In this document: piece by piece, positions 10,329-59,479 of the stretch | Layout of the letters: each line of letters begins with the position of its first letter | Position numbering within the stretch: position 1 is the first letter of the stretch | Assembly: GCF_000003815.2 (NCBI RefSeq) | Contig: NC_049987.1 | Location: 2,944,068-3,008,067, forward strand | Origin: Branchiostoma floridae | Lineage: Eukaryota; Chordata; Leptocardii; Amphioxiformes; Branchiostomatidae | Reading direction: 5' to 3' | Length of the DNA: 64,000 bases | Made by a program: the position numbers and the translations under genes | Notes under the pieces: generated by a model | Databases searched by the model: none | What the model was told of the DNA's origin: nothing | What the model saw: the letters and a program-made list of their open reading frames with translations, nothing else

Positions 10329-11618
10329 AACTAGAGTTCCACGAACACATACCTTTGCCAAATAAACCAGGTTTGTTTTGTAGAATGATGTCTGTAGACA
10401 AATGCGTTACTCATTTCATTTTCTTTATAATTAAATGCTTGGAGTTGGTTTATAAAATTTCGGCATTTATTATGCAAATTAGATCCCAATTTACAATTAA
10501 TTGATATCAAATTGTATCAAGCATTACTTAAGCTATCAGCATACCAAAAATCATGATGATCCTTTGATCCATTCTTGACTTATTCTCTTTCAAAGTCTTT
10601 AAATACACCTCTTACTCTCTTCCCTCTTTCTCAGTTACATATGTGACAACTTTGATGAAAGTACTATAATGGAATGCAGTGGATTTATGAACTGTTCCTA
10701 ATCAATTATGCAAATTAGCTGTTAACTTGCATAATAAGTATCACATTATATAAGTCTTCATTTAGGCCATCTGCATGCCGAAAATCATGACGATCCGTCA
10801 ACACGTTAATATTTTCTCATTAATTATGCAAATGAGATCATCATTTGCATGACAAATATGTATTGACATTTCTCTCTTTCTCAGCTACATATGTGACAAG
10901 TTTTAAAGCCCTATCATAGAATGTAGTGAATTTATAAATATCCTCATTAATTATGCAAATTAGCTGTTGATTTGCACAATTGTTATCTCATTATGTAGGT
11001 CTTCACTTACGCTACCTACATACAAAAAAACATGATGATCCGTCAACATGTTCATATTTTCTCATTAATTATGCAAATGAGGTCATCATTTGCATAATTG
11101 ATATCTGTCGACATTTCTCTCCTTCCCAGCTACATATGTGACAAGTTTGAAAGTCCTATCATGGAATGTAGTGGATTTATAATTTTTCCTCATTAATTAT
11201 GCAAATTAGCTGCTGATTTGCATAATTAGTATACCATTACGTAAGCCATCACTCAATCTATCTACATACCAAAAATCATGACGATCCGTCAACACGTTGT
11301 AGAGTTATTCTCATCCAAAGTTTGAAAGGAAACCGGCGCCTGCAGTTCCAAAAAAGCCGCTAGGGGGCCCAAACTCACAGCACTTACTCTCTTACCAGAA
11401 CACGAGATATCAAAAATTGAGGTTCTGCTGCAGTACCTTAGCAAGCCGCTAGGGGGCCCATTATCGAACTTGACCTTCGTTTTCCCGACCCCTACCCACC
11501 TACCAAATATTATCGGGATCCATCCAAGACTTCTTGAGTTATGCTGTTAACAGACAGACACACACACACACAGACTCACAAGCCCAAAACATAACCTTAG
11601 CCATTCTGGCAAAGGTAA
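10329..11618 (+). mobile_element. 1.3-kb non-coding element, Helentron/HINE-like, copy A
   Basis: It starts AACTAGAGTTCCACG, followed by the subterminal motif ATACCTTTGCCA. It ends with a CA microsatellite, a short hairpin and TGGCAAAGGTAA, so the subterminal motif is inverted at the 3' end. The body carries about four roughly 170-bp subrepeats rich in ATTATGCAAAT and ATTTGCATAAT, and two GCCGCTAGGGGGCCC boxes (11356 and 11445). There is no ORF. Copies lie at 15844, 25294 (fragment), 30750 (fragment), 53157 and 56947. Subterminal inverted repeats, a 3' hairpin, a neighbouring microsatellite and no clear target duplication resemble non-autonomous Helentrons (HINE/DINE-1). That assignment is inference. 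Confidence 0.6.
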
Positions 11619-11930
11619 AAATAATATAACTGAGACCTCAAACCATAACAATGAGCTTAGATTCAAGAATAGTATAACTGAGATCTCAAATCATAACAAT
11701 AATGAACATTTGTTTCAAAAAAGAATATAGCTGAGATCTCAAACCATAACAATAATGAGCTTAGATTTCAACGATAATATAACTGAGATCTCAAACCATA
11801 ACAATAATGAGCTTAGATTTCAACGATAATATAACTGAGATCTCAAACCATAACAATAATGAACTTAGATTTTAACGATAATATAACTGAGATCTCAATT
11901 CATAACAATAAGGAACTTAGATTAAAGTTT
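11619..11930 (+). repeat. 52-bp satellite, right half
   Basis: Same unit as 9960-10328, with landmarks near 11643, 11691, 11743, 11796, 11848 and 11900. It continues the array after the inserted element. Confidence 0.9.
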
Positions 11931-11964
11931 GACCATGCTTAACCGTAGGTTGATGAATATGATA

Positions 11965-14350
11965 TCAGCTGCATAGGGAGCCCCACTTCCCCAGATGTTT
12001 ATCCAGTTTGCCTTTTTTCAAGGCTACATAATATTCTACTTTATTAAAGAAAATAACGGAACGAAGAAAGGAGTTAAAGTTTAAGGTACTGGATTTTCTA
12101 CATCTATATATACAAATTTTTGCTAGTAAAATTATAAGGTTTTTAATCGGGGGAGTTCCAAAGTGCAGATTTCCAAAAATGATATTAAATCCATTCAATT
12201 TCAAATTTAGGGTTGTTTTACTGTGATACCAGTTTTTAAATTTGTCCCAAAAGGGGGTTAAGTGTGGACATTCCCAGAAAACATGCAGGTAAGTTTCTTC
12301 TTCCTCATGGCAGAATGAGCATAATGGGGTATCAATACATTTCCAAATATATAATAACTCATTTGTAGGTAGAAACTTATGCACAATTTTATACTGGAAA
12401 AATCTAGTTGATGAGTCAATTGTACAGAATATTATGGAGGAATAAACTTGTTTCCAGGGGATAGGGGTGTCAAAGAGATACAGCCATTTCAGTTGCACAT
12501 TGTGTGAAGTATCAATCAAATTATAGTGTAATAAGAAAAACTGATACATGTCCTTATTGATCTTAACCTGTTTTAACCAGCAGCTATTTCTCTGTACAGG
12601 TTTACAAACGCTTTCAAAAACATTATCACATAACATGGATTTCCATTTTTGTGGTATGGCAGAAATCAATTGCTTATATTTAAAACGATCACAAATAGCA
12701 CCATACTTTCTTGAGAATCGTCAATAGGTACTTATGTTACCCATATCATTAAGAATACCATTGACAAAGATAAGTTTTCTATTTAAAAATGTGTTCATGA
12801 AAATGGGTACACTCTATAAGGATGTTGTCGTTCATGAAAAGAAGTTGTTGTTTTACTTCTTCAGCACATGTGGGGGGCTTGTACTGATACTTAAACCATG
12901 CATCCAACACATCCAATAAAAATGGACTTAGCTTAAGATGCTTTGTAGAACTTATTTGGAAGAAGGGAAATAAATTAGATCCCAAAAATGGGTGCAATCT
13001 TATTAACCAGGTAGTTGACCAGTCTTGATTAAAATATAGTCTTGGTACCCACGAAGCCTTGATGGTACAGGCAAAGGCGTAAAGATGTGTAAGATTCAAC
13101 CCCCCATTCTCAATAGAATTATAAATGGTTTTCCTACTTATTCTCTCCGGTCCTCCATTCCAGATAAATGAAAAAAATTTTCTTTTCATATCGTTGAAAA
13201 AAAGACTTATCAGGGGTTTGAAGGACCTGAAAGAGATATGTGAATTCAGAAGTGATCAATGAATTAATAATAATTACTTTACCAAACAAATATATTCCCT
13301 TAATTCTCCATGGATATAGAAGTCTATCTAATTTTGCTAATCTGGGTTCAAAGTTCAAATCAACAATGGTATCTAAATCCTGTGGTATGTGAACACCCAA
13401 AACTTCTACATTACCATCTACCCATTGAAATGGGAGATGGGTGGGTAGTTTAAAATGAGTATTTTCCAAGGTTCCAATCCTACGTATTTTACATTTTTAA
13501 AAATTTAAAGTAAGGGCAGAAATACAAGAAAAACTTTCTAGATCATTAAGGAGGGCATAGAAAGATGCTAGAGTAGGAGTGAAGGGGAAGTCAGTATCAT
13601 CTGCAAACTGAGAAATTTTAGTACTCTTTCCAAGAATTGACAGGCCGGTCAAATCTTCATTACCACGGACTTTAATAGCTCACATTTCTACTGCAATTAT
13701 GAACAGGTAAGGGCTGAGGGGACAGCCTTGTCTAACTCCACGATGTAAACAGAAAGGTTGAGATATGTATCCATTGTTTAAAACAGAACTTGTAATGTCA
13801 TTATATAAGACTTTCACCCAGGCTGAAAATTTAGGTCCAAAGTTTAAAAAGTTTAATGATTTTATGATGAAGTCCCATCTGATAGAATCAAATGCTTTTT
13901 TATAGTCTGAGATAAAAATAAGTCCTGTTTTTGTTCTTTTTCATAATGGTCAATCAAATCAAGTATACGTCTAATATTTTCACCAATAAATCTGCCCTAA
14001 ATGAATCCACTTTGGAATTTATCAATAATGTGTGATATGACAGATTTTACCCTAAGTGCCAGACATTTAGAAACTATTCTGATATCGCAGCACAACAAAG
14101 TAAGTGGTCTCCAGTTATCTAATAATGTAGGGTCTTTATCTTGACCATTTCCCCCCTGTTTTAAGTTAATAATAAAGAAATAGCACCGTGTCTTTGGGTA
14201 TTCGTCAAAAAACCTTGAGTCCAGTTGTCAAATGTTTGCAAACACCTTACGATTAAGAGCTGGTAACCTTTTCAATGTATCACTTATCTTTTAAATCATA
14301 ATAGTGTTTTTCTGAGCAACCTTTAAGTAACATTTCGTCTACTCTCCTCA
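11965..14350 (-). mobile_element. L1/Tx1-like non-LTR retrotransposon, 5'-truncated and decayed
   Basis: Minus-strand frames, broken by frameshifts and stops, give a reverse transcriptase in the right order. From high to low coordinates these are DNWRPLTLLC (about 14130), a palm region near 13850-13950, RQGCPLSPYLF (about 13720), QFADDTDF with the FADD catalytic pair (about 13600), a thumb region (13134-13469), SFIWNGGPERISRKT (about 13150), and the tail CSFCHEEEETYLHVFWEC (about 12310), a zinc-binding motif. This wording is typical of L1/Tx1-group elements. The endonuclease part is missing, and the element ends about 110 bases from the poly(A) signal of the neighbouring receptor gene. Confidence 0.8.
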
Positions 14351-14462
14351 GTATTTTTGACACCTATTATATGTTTTTATTTAACCGATATAATGGATTA
14401 TAAATCTACGGAATACGTTCACTAGCACTGTACAAGAATATACAATGAACCACGCAAATAGG

Positions 14463-14468
14463 TTTATT
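14463..14468 (-). terminator. Poly(A) signal of the mosaic receptor gene
   Basis: AATAAA on the minus strand lies about 425 bases after the TAA at 14893-14895. It is the first canonical signal I found there, giving a 3' UTR of about 450 bases. Confidence 0.55.
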
Positions 14469-14892
14469 TTTTTAAGAAATCGATTTCCATCTGTACAAAG
14501 TTGTCTTCCTTACTTCCCAAGACAGAGTCAGCAAACATTTGTTTCCACTACCTTATAAAGACAATGTCTTCGGTAATTGTAAAAAAAATCGGATGCTATA
14601 CTTGGTTGCGCCGTTGTAAAATAATTTCACATCAATCTATGTCAATGTATATAATACACATAACCTCTAAATGCTGTCTGGCAATTCATATGTGAATTAG
14701 ACTACAGACTACTTAGGATGAAGAACGTCTTGAAGCCTACCATTATCTACTGTTGGCACAAAAAGTATACAGATATGTATATAATATGACAGTTTACCCC
14801 ACCTTCAAAGTACTTAAACCTCTTCGTACGTTTGCTGGATACATTTGGAATAATCTTTCTATGATTGGGGTTATTCTGTGGTCAAGGGCTGT

Positions 14893-52721
<37,829 letters not shown>

Positions 52722-52828
52722 GTTTTCTTCGCCCGTATACGCTGACAGCCCCTCTTCCAAACTTCTCTCTGTGACCGCTGCTTAGGCCAAGCGATCAAGG
52801 AAGACTGTGGCAAGACTGCTGCTGCGGG

Positions 52829-52840
52829 TTGACTTTTGTA
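52829..52840 (-). promoter_or_regulatory. Possible TATA-like box of the receptor gene
   Basis: On the minus strand TACAAAAG lies about 110-120 bases before the start codon, inside a region (52840-52960) with raised GC content. Weak motif evidence only. Confidence 0.2.
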
Positions 52841-53156
52841 GTCAGAGCTGCCAAAAGTTTTAGGGCCGACTTCGGAGAAATCCGCCGATCTTTACCCCGG
52901 GCTTGTCACGGCACGGTACAACACGCCCACTAGGTCATGACCTCACACCGGATGTACTCCTCCGGAAGTTCTCTTTACCTTAGCTTAAACGTTTCAAGAC
53001 GTCTTGGATCAATGTTCTCAAGAAGTACACATGCTACGAATGTACTTAAGTTCAATTTGAGTCGTAATACGTAAAAGACAGGGTCAGATTTGGTAGAATT
53101 TAAAGTGTATTTTTCTTTTCAACCACCTTGCTATACCGCGGTTGACTCGAAGATTG

Positions 53157-53191
53157 TTACCTCCATGAGAAATGGAGGTATAGTTTTTAGT

Positions 53192-53266
<75 letters not shown>

Positions 53267-53959
53267 TGTTTCCGGATATTTGTGGGCATCATAACTTGAG
53301 AACCTCTTGATGGACTGCAATGATATTTGGTATGTGGGTAGGGGTTGGAGAGATAAAGGTCAAGGTCAATTTTGGGCCCCCTGGTGTGTGACCTTGGTAC
53401 TGCAGCAGAACTTCAATTTTTTGTATCTTTTTAGCTGGACATACTAAAAATCTTGATTTCTTGGTGGCAGATAGCTTGTGACATGAGGAAAAGGGTATAT
53501 AGGTTTGGGCCCCCTAGCGGCTTGCTCTGGAAATGCAGGAGGAATTTTGTCAAAATCTTCCAGGGACCATAACGGAACATAGGAATGATGGATTTGCATG
53601 TAGGTGTGTTTGGCAGAGATGTACATAATGAAGTGCAAATTGAATTTGCATACTTAATGAGGAAAATCTATATTTCCAACATTTTCCATTATGGGACTCA
53701 AATACATGTACCATGTGTAACTTGTGGAAGGTGGAAGATTAGCAGATACAAATTATGCAAATAAGGCCCTAATTTGCATAATTAATGTAAAAGTGTCCTA
53801 ATTCATCGAAGTACATGTAATAAATGATTGGATTGTCAACGTAGTGACCTGTGTAAGTTATTTAAAGGCGTACATGAAGAAGCATTAATTATGCAGATGT
53901 GCAAGTCATTTGCATAATCAGAATATTTCATGGAGGTATGAGGTCTCCGAACTCTTGTT
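53157..53959 (-). mobile_element. Helentron/HINE-like element, copy C
   Basis: Read on the minus strand it starts AACAAGAGTTCGGAG with subterminal ATACCTCCATG. It ends with a long (CA)n, an 8-bp perfect stem and CATGGAGGTAA. The body shares ATTATGCAAAT motifs and one GCCGCTAGGGGGCCC box with copies A, B and D. Its subterminal pair differs from all other copies yet is self-consistent. Confidence 0.6.
53191..53262. repeat. (TG)n microsatellite
   Basis: About 35 dinucleotides, sitting beside the 3' hairpin of copy C of the 1.3-kb family. Confidence 0.98.
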
Positions 53960-54912
53960 TTGGTTGGCACACGAGTCTGTCAACATGATACGAAGCGTTT
54001 GTCTCTAACTGGGACAGAAGGGGGTTAGTGTGTTTTTACTTAGCGGTTGTTACGCACGGAAAGTGGTCTGCTAAGCATAAATCGTGGCCAACGACCCTAA
54101 GACAAGCCCGGGCATGGTCGGGGTTCCTTCCTTTCGCTGGAAACGTTCCAATTATTACAGATTTTTAAAGACCGCAAGGAGAGAACAAAAGGGGTGATTA
54201 CGTAAGATCACACTAGATTCAGTCTTGGGCATTAACTCGAGTACTAAGTGCTATCAACTTGTTCAAACTTCTGAAATTTCATAATCAATATATTGCCATC
54301 ATAATAAAAATAATACCACATTGCCAATAAACACAATTTTCGAAAATATACCGTAGACAACAAAAAGAAGGTTTCAAAGATAGTCTGACAATAGCAATGA
54401 CGTTTCAAATAGTTCCTATGATTTTTTTTAAATAAAAAAACAGTAATAGTTTTTGATAAAACATGGGTATATGACATCTTCTTTTTATTCAATAACAAAT
54501 ATCTAACACGATATCAAAATTTTCCACTAGACTGGGTGCAATATGACGTCAGTCAACAGGTGGCGCTCTCACTTCCCATAGCCTTCTTGGAAGCCGATGA
54601 AAGAAAATGTTGGGCGTAACAATCTAACGGGGTCATATTCCTGGAAAAGGTCGGCGAGTTCTTTTGTACTCAGCGCTATTCATATTCACAGCGATGCCTC
54701 CCGCCAAAACGCAGCTGTTAAGTTGTAACATCATAGCTGAATGTACAATACTGACATTTCATGCGCCACTGATGTCATCCGAGGCCATGTTGATTTCATT
54801 ATATGGATCGCGTCATGTATAGTTAGTATAGGTTAGTATACGTTTCCGATATTTTTTGTACAATCTACTTATGTAGTATATATTTGCTCTTTCTTGTAGC
54901 TGCTTTGTACTA
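53960..54912. other. No gene seen
   Basis: AT-rich sequence with chance frames only. An AGGTGGCGCTC box at about 54559 resembles part of a CTCF site. Confidence 0.45.
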
Positions 54913-55113
54913 CAGTCAAACCTGCCCAAGCGACCACCTCTTCTTAGAGACCAACTGGCCATTACGACCGCTTTTTCTCGGTCCCGAAATTTTTAAACCA
55001 TTTATACTATGCATCGGGCATGTTGTGAGTCCATATTCTTCTAACCGACCACCTGTCCAAATCGACCGCTTTTTCTCGGTCCCCCGGGTGGTCGACTTGA
55101 GCAGGTTTGACTG
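54913..55113. mobile_element. Tc1/mariner-like MITE, 201 bp
   Basis: Ends CAGTCAAACCTGCCCAAG and GAGCAGGTTTGACTG with TA on both sides. GACCGCTTTTTCTCGGTCC occurs twice inside. A short relative of 25888-26776. Confidence 0.85.
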
Positions 55114-56946
55114 TATTTACAGTATGGTTGAAAACAATTATTTTAGGAAACGGCTGGAATTTGATGCGCCCGCAGATTTCGTCCATGTAATCAAATCAAC
55201 GTGGCCCGAAAAGAATCAAAAGCTTCTAAAATTCGTTTAATACACTGATTTTGCCACCAATCAAATGCGTCAGTTATAGATCTCCTACCCACCCAACCCT
55301 TATATTCAACTTATATCCAAGCAGATGTTCGGAGCAAAATCACGAGCATTTCTCAATGGCCATGACCCCTAACCGCTATGGCCCCCGAAAAAAAAAACGG
55401 AATATTCTTTGATGTCGCTACACAGCATTCATGCAGGAAAACACATGACTGAAAGAACGGTAAAATCTACTTATAAAATAAAAAAAATTTAAAACAACAA
55501 AACTAAAGTCAAACAAGTGACGGTAGGTAACAAACTCTGTGACGTAATTATGGTTTGTTGATGGTGACATAACAATCTGTGTGTATGGTTCAAACATAAA
55601 CACCGTTCATAACAGTCCCTTTCTGTTCCTGATCATCACGCCTTACTTTCAGGGAGCCGGAACAAAACATACTAGTACTCAACCTATGTCGTATACAACG
55701 CACACGCTCCTCCAAGTCCTAAAAATATAAGGTACACAAATTATTTCCTAAAGTTTGAGTTCCCACTGACAATGGCTTAATTCTGTGTATATGCCAAATA
55801 TATAATTTCCATTCATGAAAACTATCCTTCAATCCCTGGTGCAAAATATAATTACCCAACATGAACATACTCTTTCTGCCCCTGCTAATTCCCTCTACTT
55901 TCGGAGTTCCGGTCACAAAATACACATTCCTACCCGTCAGATTAAGAGCGTGGCCACCCTACCTATATAGTAGTGAATCGCATACAGGACACATCACGTC
56001 AGCTTATACCAAAAACTTACTTAAAAGCTAACATACCTATCACTGCCAAATTTAAAACACAGCGAAGTCAGCATCTCAATCGAACGACACCAAATGAAAA
56101 AGTAGGTCAATGACAGCTGTGGATATAGGCCAGCTGGTTTACAATACCAGGGAAATAGGGGTGACATCTCAAATTATTACATCGATAATGAAAACAGCTA
56201 CCGCAAAAAAAATCATCCCAAGGATCAAACACGTTCTAACCATAAAATGCATATGACTATCAACCGCGCAAAATGTTAACAGTATGCTATGTCAAACAAA
56301 CCTCAATATTGGAAACGCAAAGCCCGAACGAGATGGCATATTCCGACAAGGACAACATCTGCTTGACGGTATCAAATTACTACAAGGCTTTAGGCACAAT
56401 CATAGGAAGACCTGAACCACTATACCGGACAATGTAGGGGAGACGATTCCATTAGAATTTCAGCCAGTAATACATGCGTTCCTATGGGAGAGTTGAGGAA
56501 ACAAATATGCAATTACCTCAAGAATTAAAAGATCAAGCCATACAAACTTACCTTCAAATGATAGCAAACTATGTCCAGTCTTAGCAAATTCAGTTGCAAG
56601 AATTTCTATACGGCTAATCTTTTGATACACCCCCCTAATTAGAGCCCTTGGTTTGGCCCATTTTGCTGAAAACAGCATTCTGGCGACGATGCCACTATTT
56701 CAGGGGGGTGCGGAAACCCCCTCGATCGAGAAAGGTCATTTTTTACAACTAATTCTACCAGTGTAGGGTCTTCCCTACTGCAGCCACTCCCAAAATGCCC
56801 AGATTTCACATAAAATCCCACCAAGAAAGGCTTTTCAATGGTTTAAAGCCTTGTTTTTATTTGAGCTCTCTCACCGTGGGCTCTAGGCGCATGTGCTAAT
56901 GCTTACGTCACCCCTGTAGGGGTGAAAACTGAAATTTAACATCCAT
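55114..56946. other. No gene seen
   Basis: No exon with supporting splice sites, no RNA gene and no recognisable element. A CCAAGCAGATG at about 55317 matches the MITE core but has no partner that I can see. Confidence 0.45.
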
Positions 56947-58283
56947 AACTAGAGTTCCACGAACACATACCTTTGCCAAATAAACCAGTTTTTTTTTATG
57001 TAGAATGATGTCTGTAGACAAATGCGTTACTCATTTCATTTTCTTTATAATTATATGCTTGGGGTTGGTTTATAAAATTTCGGCATTGATTATGCAAATT
57101 AGATCCCGAGTTACAATTACTTGATATCAAATTGTATCAAGCATTACTTAAGCTATCAGCATACCAAAAATCATGATGATCCTTTGATCCATTCTTGACT
57201 TATTCTCTTTCAAAGTCTTTAAATACACCTCTTACTCTCTTCTCTATTTCTCAGTTACATATGTGACAACTTTGATGAAAGAACTATAATGGAATGCAGT
57301 GGATTTATGAACTTTTCCTAATCAATTGTGCAAATTAGCTGTTAATTTGCATAATAAGTATCACATTATATAAGTCTTCACTTAGGCTATCTACATGCCA
57401 AAAATCATGACGATCCGTCAACACGTTCATATTTTCTCATTGATTATACAAATAAGATCATCATTTGCATGATAAATATGTATTGACATTTCTCTCTTTC
57501 TCAGCAACATATGTGACAATTAATAAAGTCCTATCATGGAATTTCGTGAATTTATAAAATATCCTCATTTATTATGCAAATTAGCTGTTTATTTGCATAA
57601 TTTGTATCTCATTATGTAGGTCTTCACTTACGCCACCTACATACCGAAAAACATGATGATCCATCAACATGTTTATATTTCCTCATTAATTAAGCAAATG
57701 AGGTCATCTTTTGCATAATTGATATCTATCGACATTTCTCTCCTTTCCAGAGCATATGTGACAAGTTTGAAAGTCATATCATGGAATGCAGTGGATTTAT
57801 AAATTTTCCTAATTTATTATGCAAATTAGCTGCTGATTTGCATAATTAGTATACCATTATATAAGTTATCACTCATTGTATCTACATACCAAAAATCATG
57901 ACGATCCGTCAACACGTTGTAGAGTTATCCTTGTCCAAAGTTTGAAAGGAAACCGGTGCTTGCAGTTTTAAAAAAAAGTCGCTAGGGGGCCCAAACTCAC
58001 AGCACTTACTCTCTGCCTCGAGGGCTATCTACCACTCAAAAATCATGACCACAGCATGTCCAGAACACGAGATATAAAAAAATAAGTTTCCGCTGCAGTA
58101 CCTTAGGAAGCCGCTAGGGGGCCCATTATCGAACTTGACCTTTGTTTTCCCGAATCCTACCCACCTATTACATATCATTAGGATCCATCTTAGGCTTCTC
58201 GAGTTATGCTGTTGACACACAGACACACAGACACACACACAAACACGCCCAAAACATAACCTTAGCCATTCTGGCAAAGGTAA
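56947..58283 (+). mobile_element. Helentron/HINE-like element, copy D
   Basis: Nearly the same as copy A over its full length: AACTAGAGTTCCACGAAC start, ATACCTTTGCCA subterminal motif, four internal subrepeats, two CCGCTAGGGGGCCC-type boxes (57978 and 58110), CA tract, 3' hairpin and TGGCAAAGGTAA. The similarity implies fairly recent activity of this subfamily. Confidence 0.65.
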
Positions 58284-58423
58284 TAAAAACAGCTACGGCG
58301 AAAAAAAAAACAACGTGCATCATTTCCCAACCGAGTACAGACGACATGCCAATCCACATGCGATTGCGGCATACGGAACATAGAGATATAGGTGCGAACA
58401 CTCAACGCACAAAGTGATTACAA

Positions 58424-58462
58424 TACTCTGTTACTGGAGGTTACCCTCCAGTGTCACAGAGT
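58424..58462. repeat. Short hairpin
   Basis: ACTCTGT and CTGGAGG pair with CCTCCAG and ACAGAGT around TTACC. Same layout as the hairpin at 38049-38083. Confidence 0.65.
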
Positions 58463-58603
58463 AATAATTGTTACATGAGAAATTAAATTATGCCTCATTA
58501 CTTCCGAGGCGGACAGAAGAGACTCCGGTGCTATATAGTGCGACTGGATACCAAACTAACTCTGAGAATAAATGGGTTGGATAGGGGGTTACATCCTCCT
58601 ACA

Positions 58604-58857
58604 CAGGGTACATCCAACTGCCAAACGGCCTGTCTGGATGTGCCCTGCTCTTTCAACCGTCACCCTTAGTTCCTGACCGCCCTGCTTATAAATATTAATA
58701 AGGTTACTCATACATACGAGACAGCTTTTGAAAACGGAAAGCCTAATCTTTGATTGGCTGAAAGCTGGTCTGGGGGGACGTCCACAGGTACTAAGAGTGA
58801 CGGTGAAAAGAGCAGAGTACATTCAGACAGGCCGTTTGGCTGTTGGATGTACCCTGC
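58604..58857. mobile_element. MITE with about 68-bp inverted repeats
   Basis: The left arm starts CAGGGTACATCCAACTGCC and includes CAAACGGCCTGTCTG and ACCGTCACCCTTAGT. The right arm is its near-perfect reverse complement, ending GGATGTACCCTG. The centre is about 120 bases without a gene. The superfamily is not decided; no clear target duplication. Confidence 0.8.
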
Positions 58858-59379
58858 TAAAGAATAACTGATCTTCTTCGTTGACCTTGGAATTGACCTT
58901 ATCTATGGAATCAGTATACAGTTGCGATCTTTTTTTTTTAGTTGACGGAAAATATGATATTTACTCATTAGTAAACAACAGTATAGATACGAACGGATAC
59001 GTTTTTGGCGAACAATTCATGTTTCGTCATCAACGTCCTGCAGCATACAATCATTCCGATAGGTGGCGCTTCTGTCATGTCAGGCGAAGCTGTGCATTCA
59101 GAACACACACAAAAAACGCAGTAAGAAATCTGATACAAAAATAACACGAAAACAACACAGACTATCGACACCACTTTGAGTAGGTCGTTGTTACGTCATT
59201 GCGTCTATCAAATCTTGGAATCGTTGATTCTGTAAACCCTGATAATTTATTTTTCTCTTCCGCTGAAGACGTCTAGTTTGGGCTGAGATATGAGAAAATA
59301 GCATGTTTAGTTGATTGTCCACCATCTTTTGGTCAGGGTGAATGTAGCCCCCCCCCCCCCCCCGCTAGTGATCTCGCCC

Positions 59380-59479
59380 NNNNNNNNNNNNNNNNNNNNN
59401 NNNNNNNNNNNNNNNNNNNNNNNNNNNNNNNNNNNNNNNNNNNNNNNNNNNNNNNNNNNNNNNNNNNNNNNNNNNNNNN
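59380..59479. other. Assembly gap of 100 N
   Basis: Lies directly after a C18 run and GCTAGTGATCTCGCCC. Confidence 1.

Noticed and set aside
53084-53320. His-Thr and Cys-Val repeat frames
   Set aside because: Translations of the (TG)n microsatellite.
54884-55240. Plus-strand frame of 118 codons
   Set aside because: It lies mostly within the 201-bp mariner-like MITE and has no relation to a known protein.
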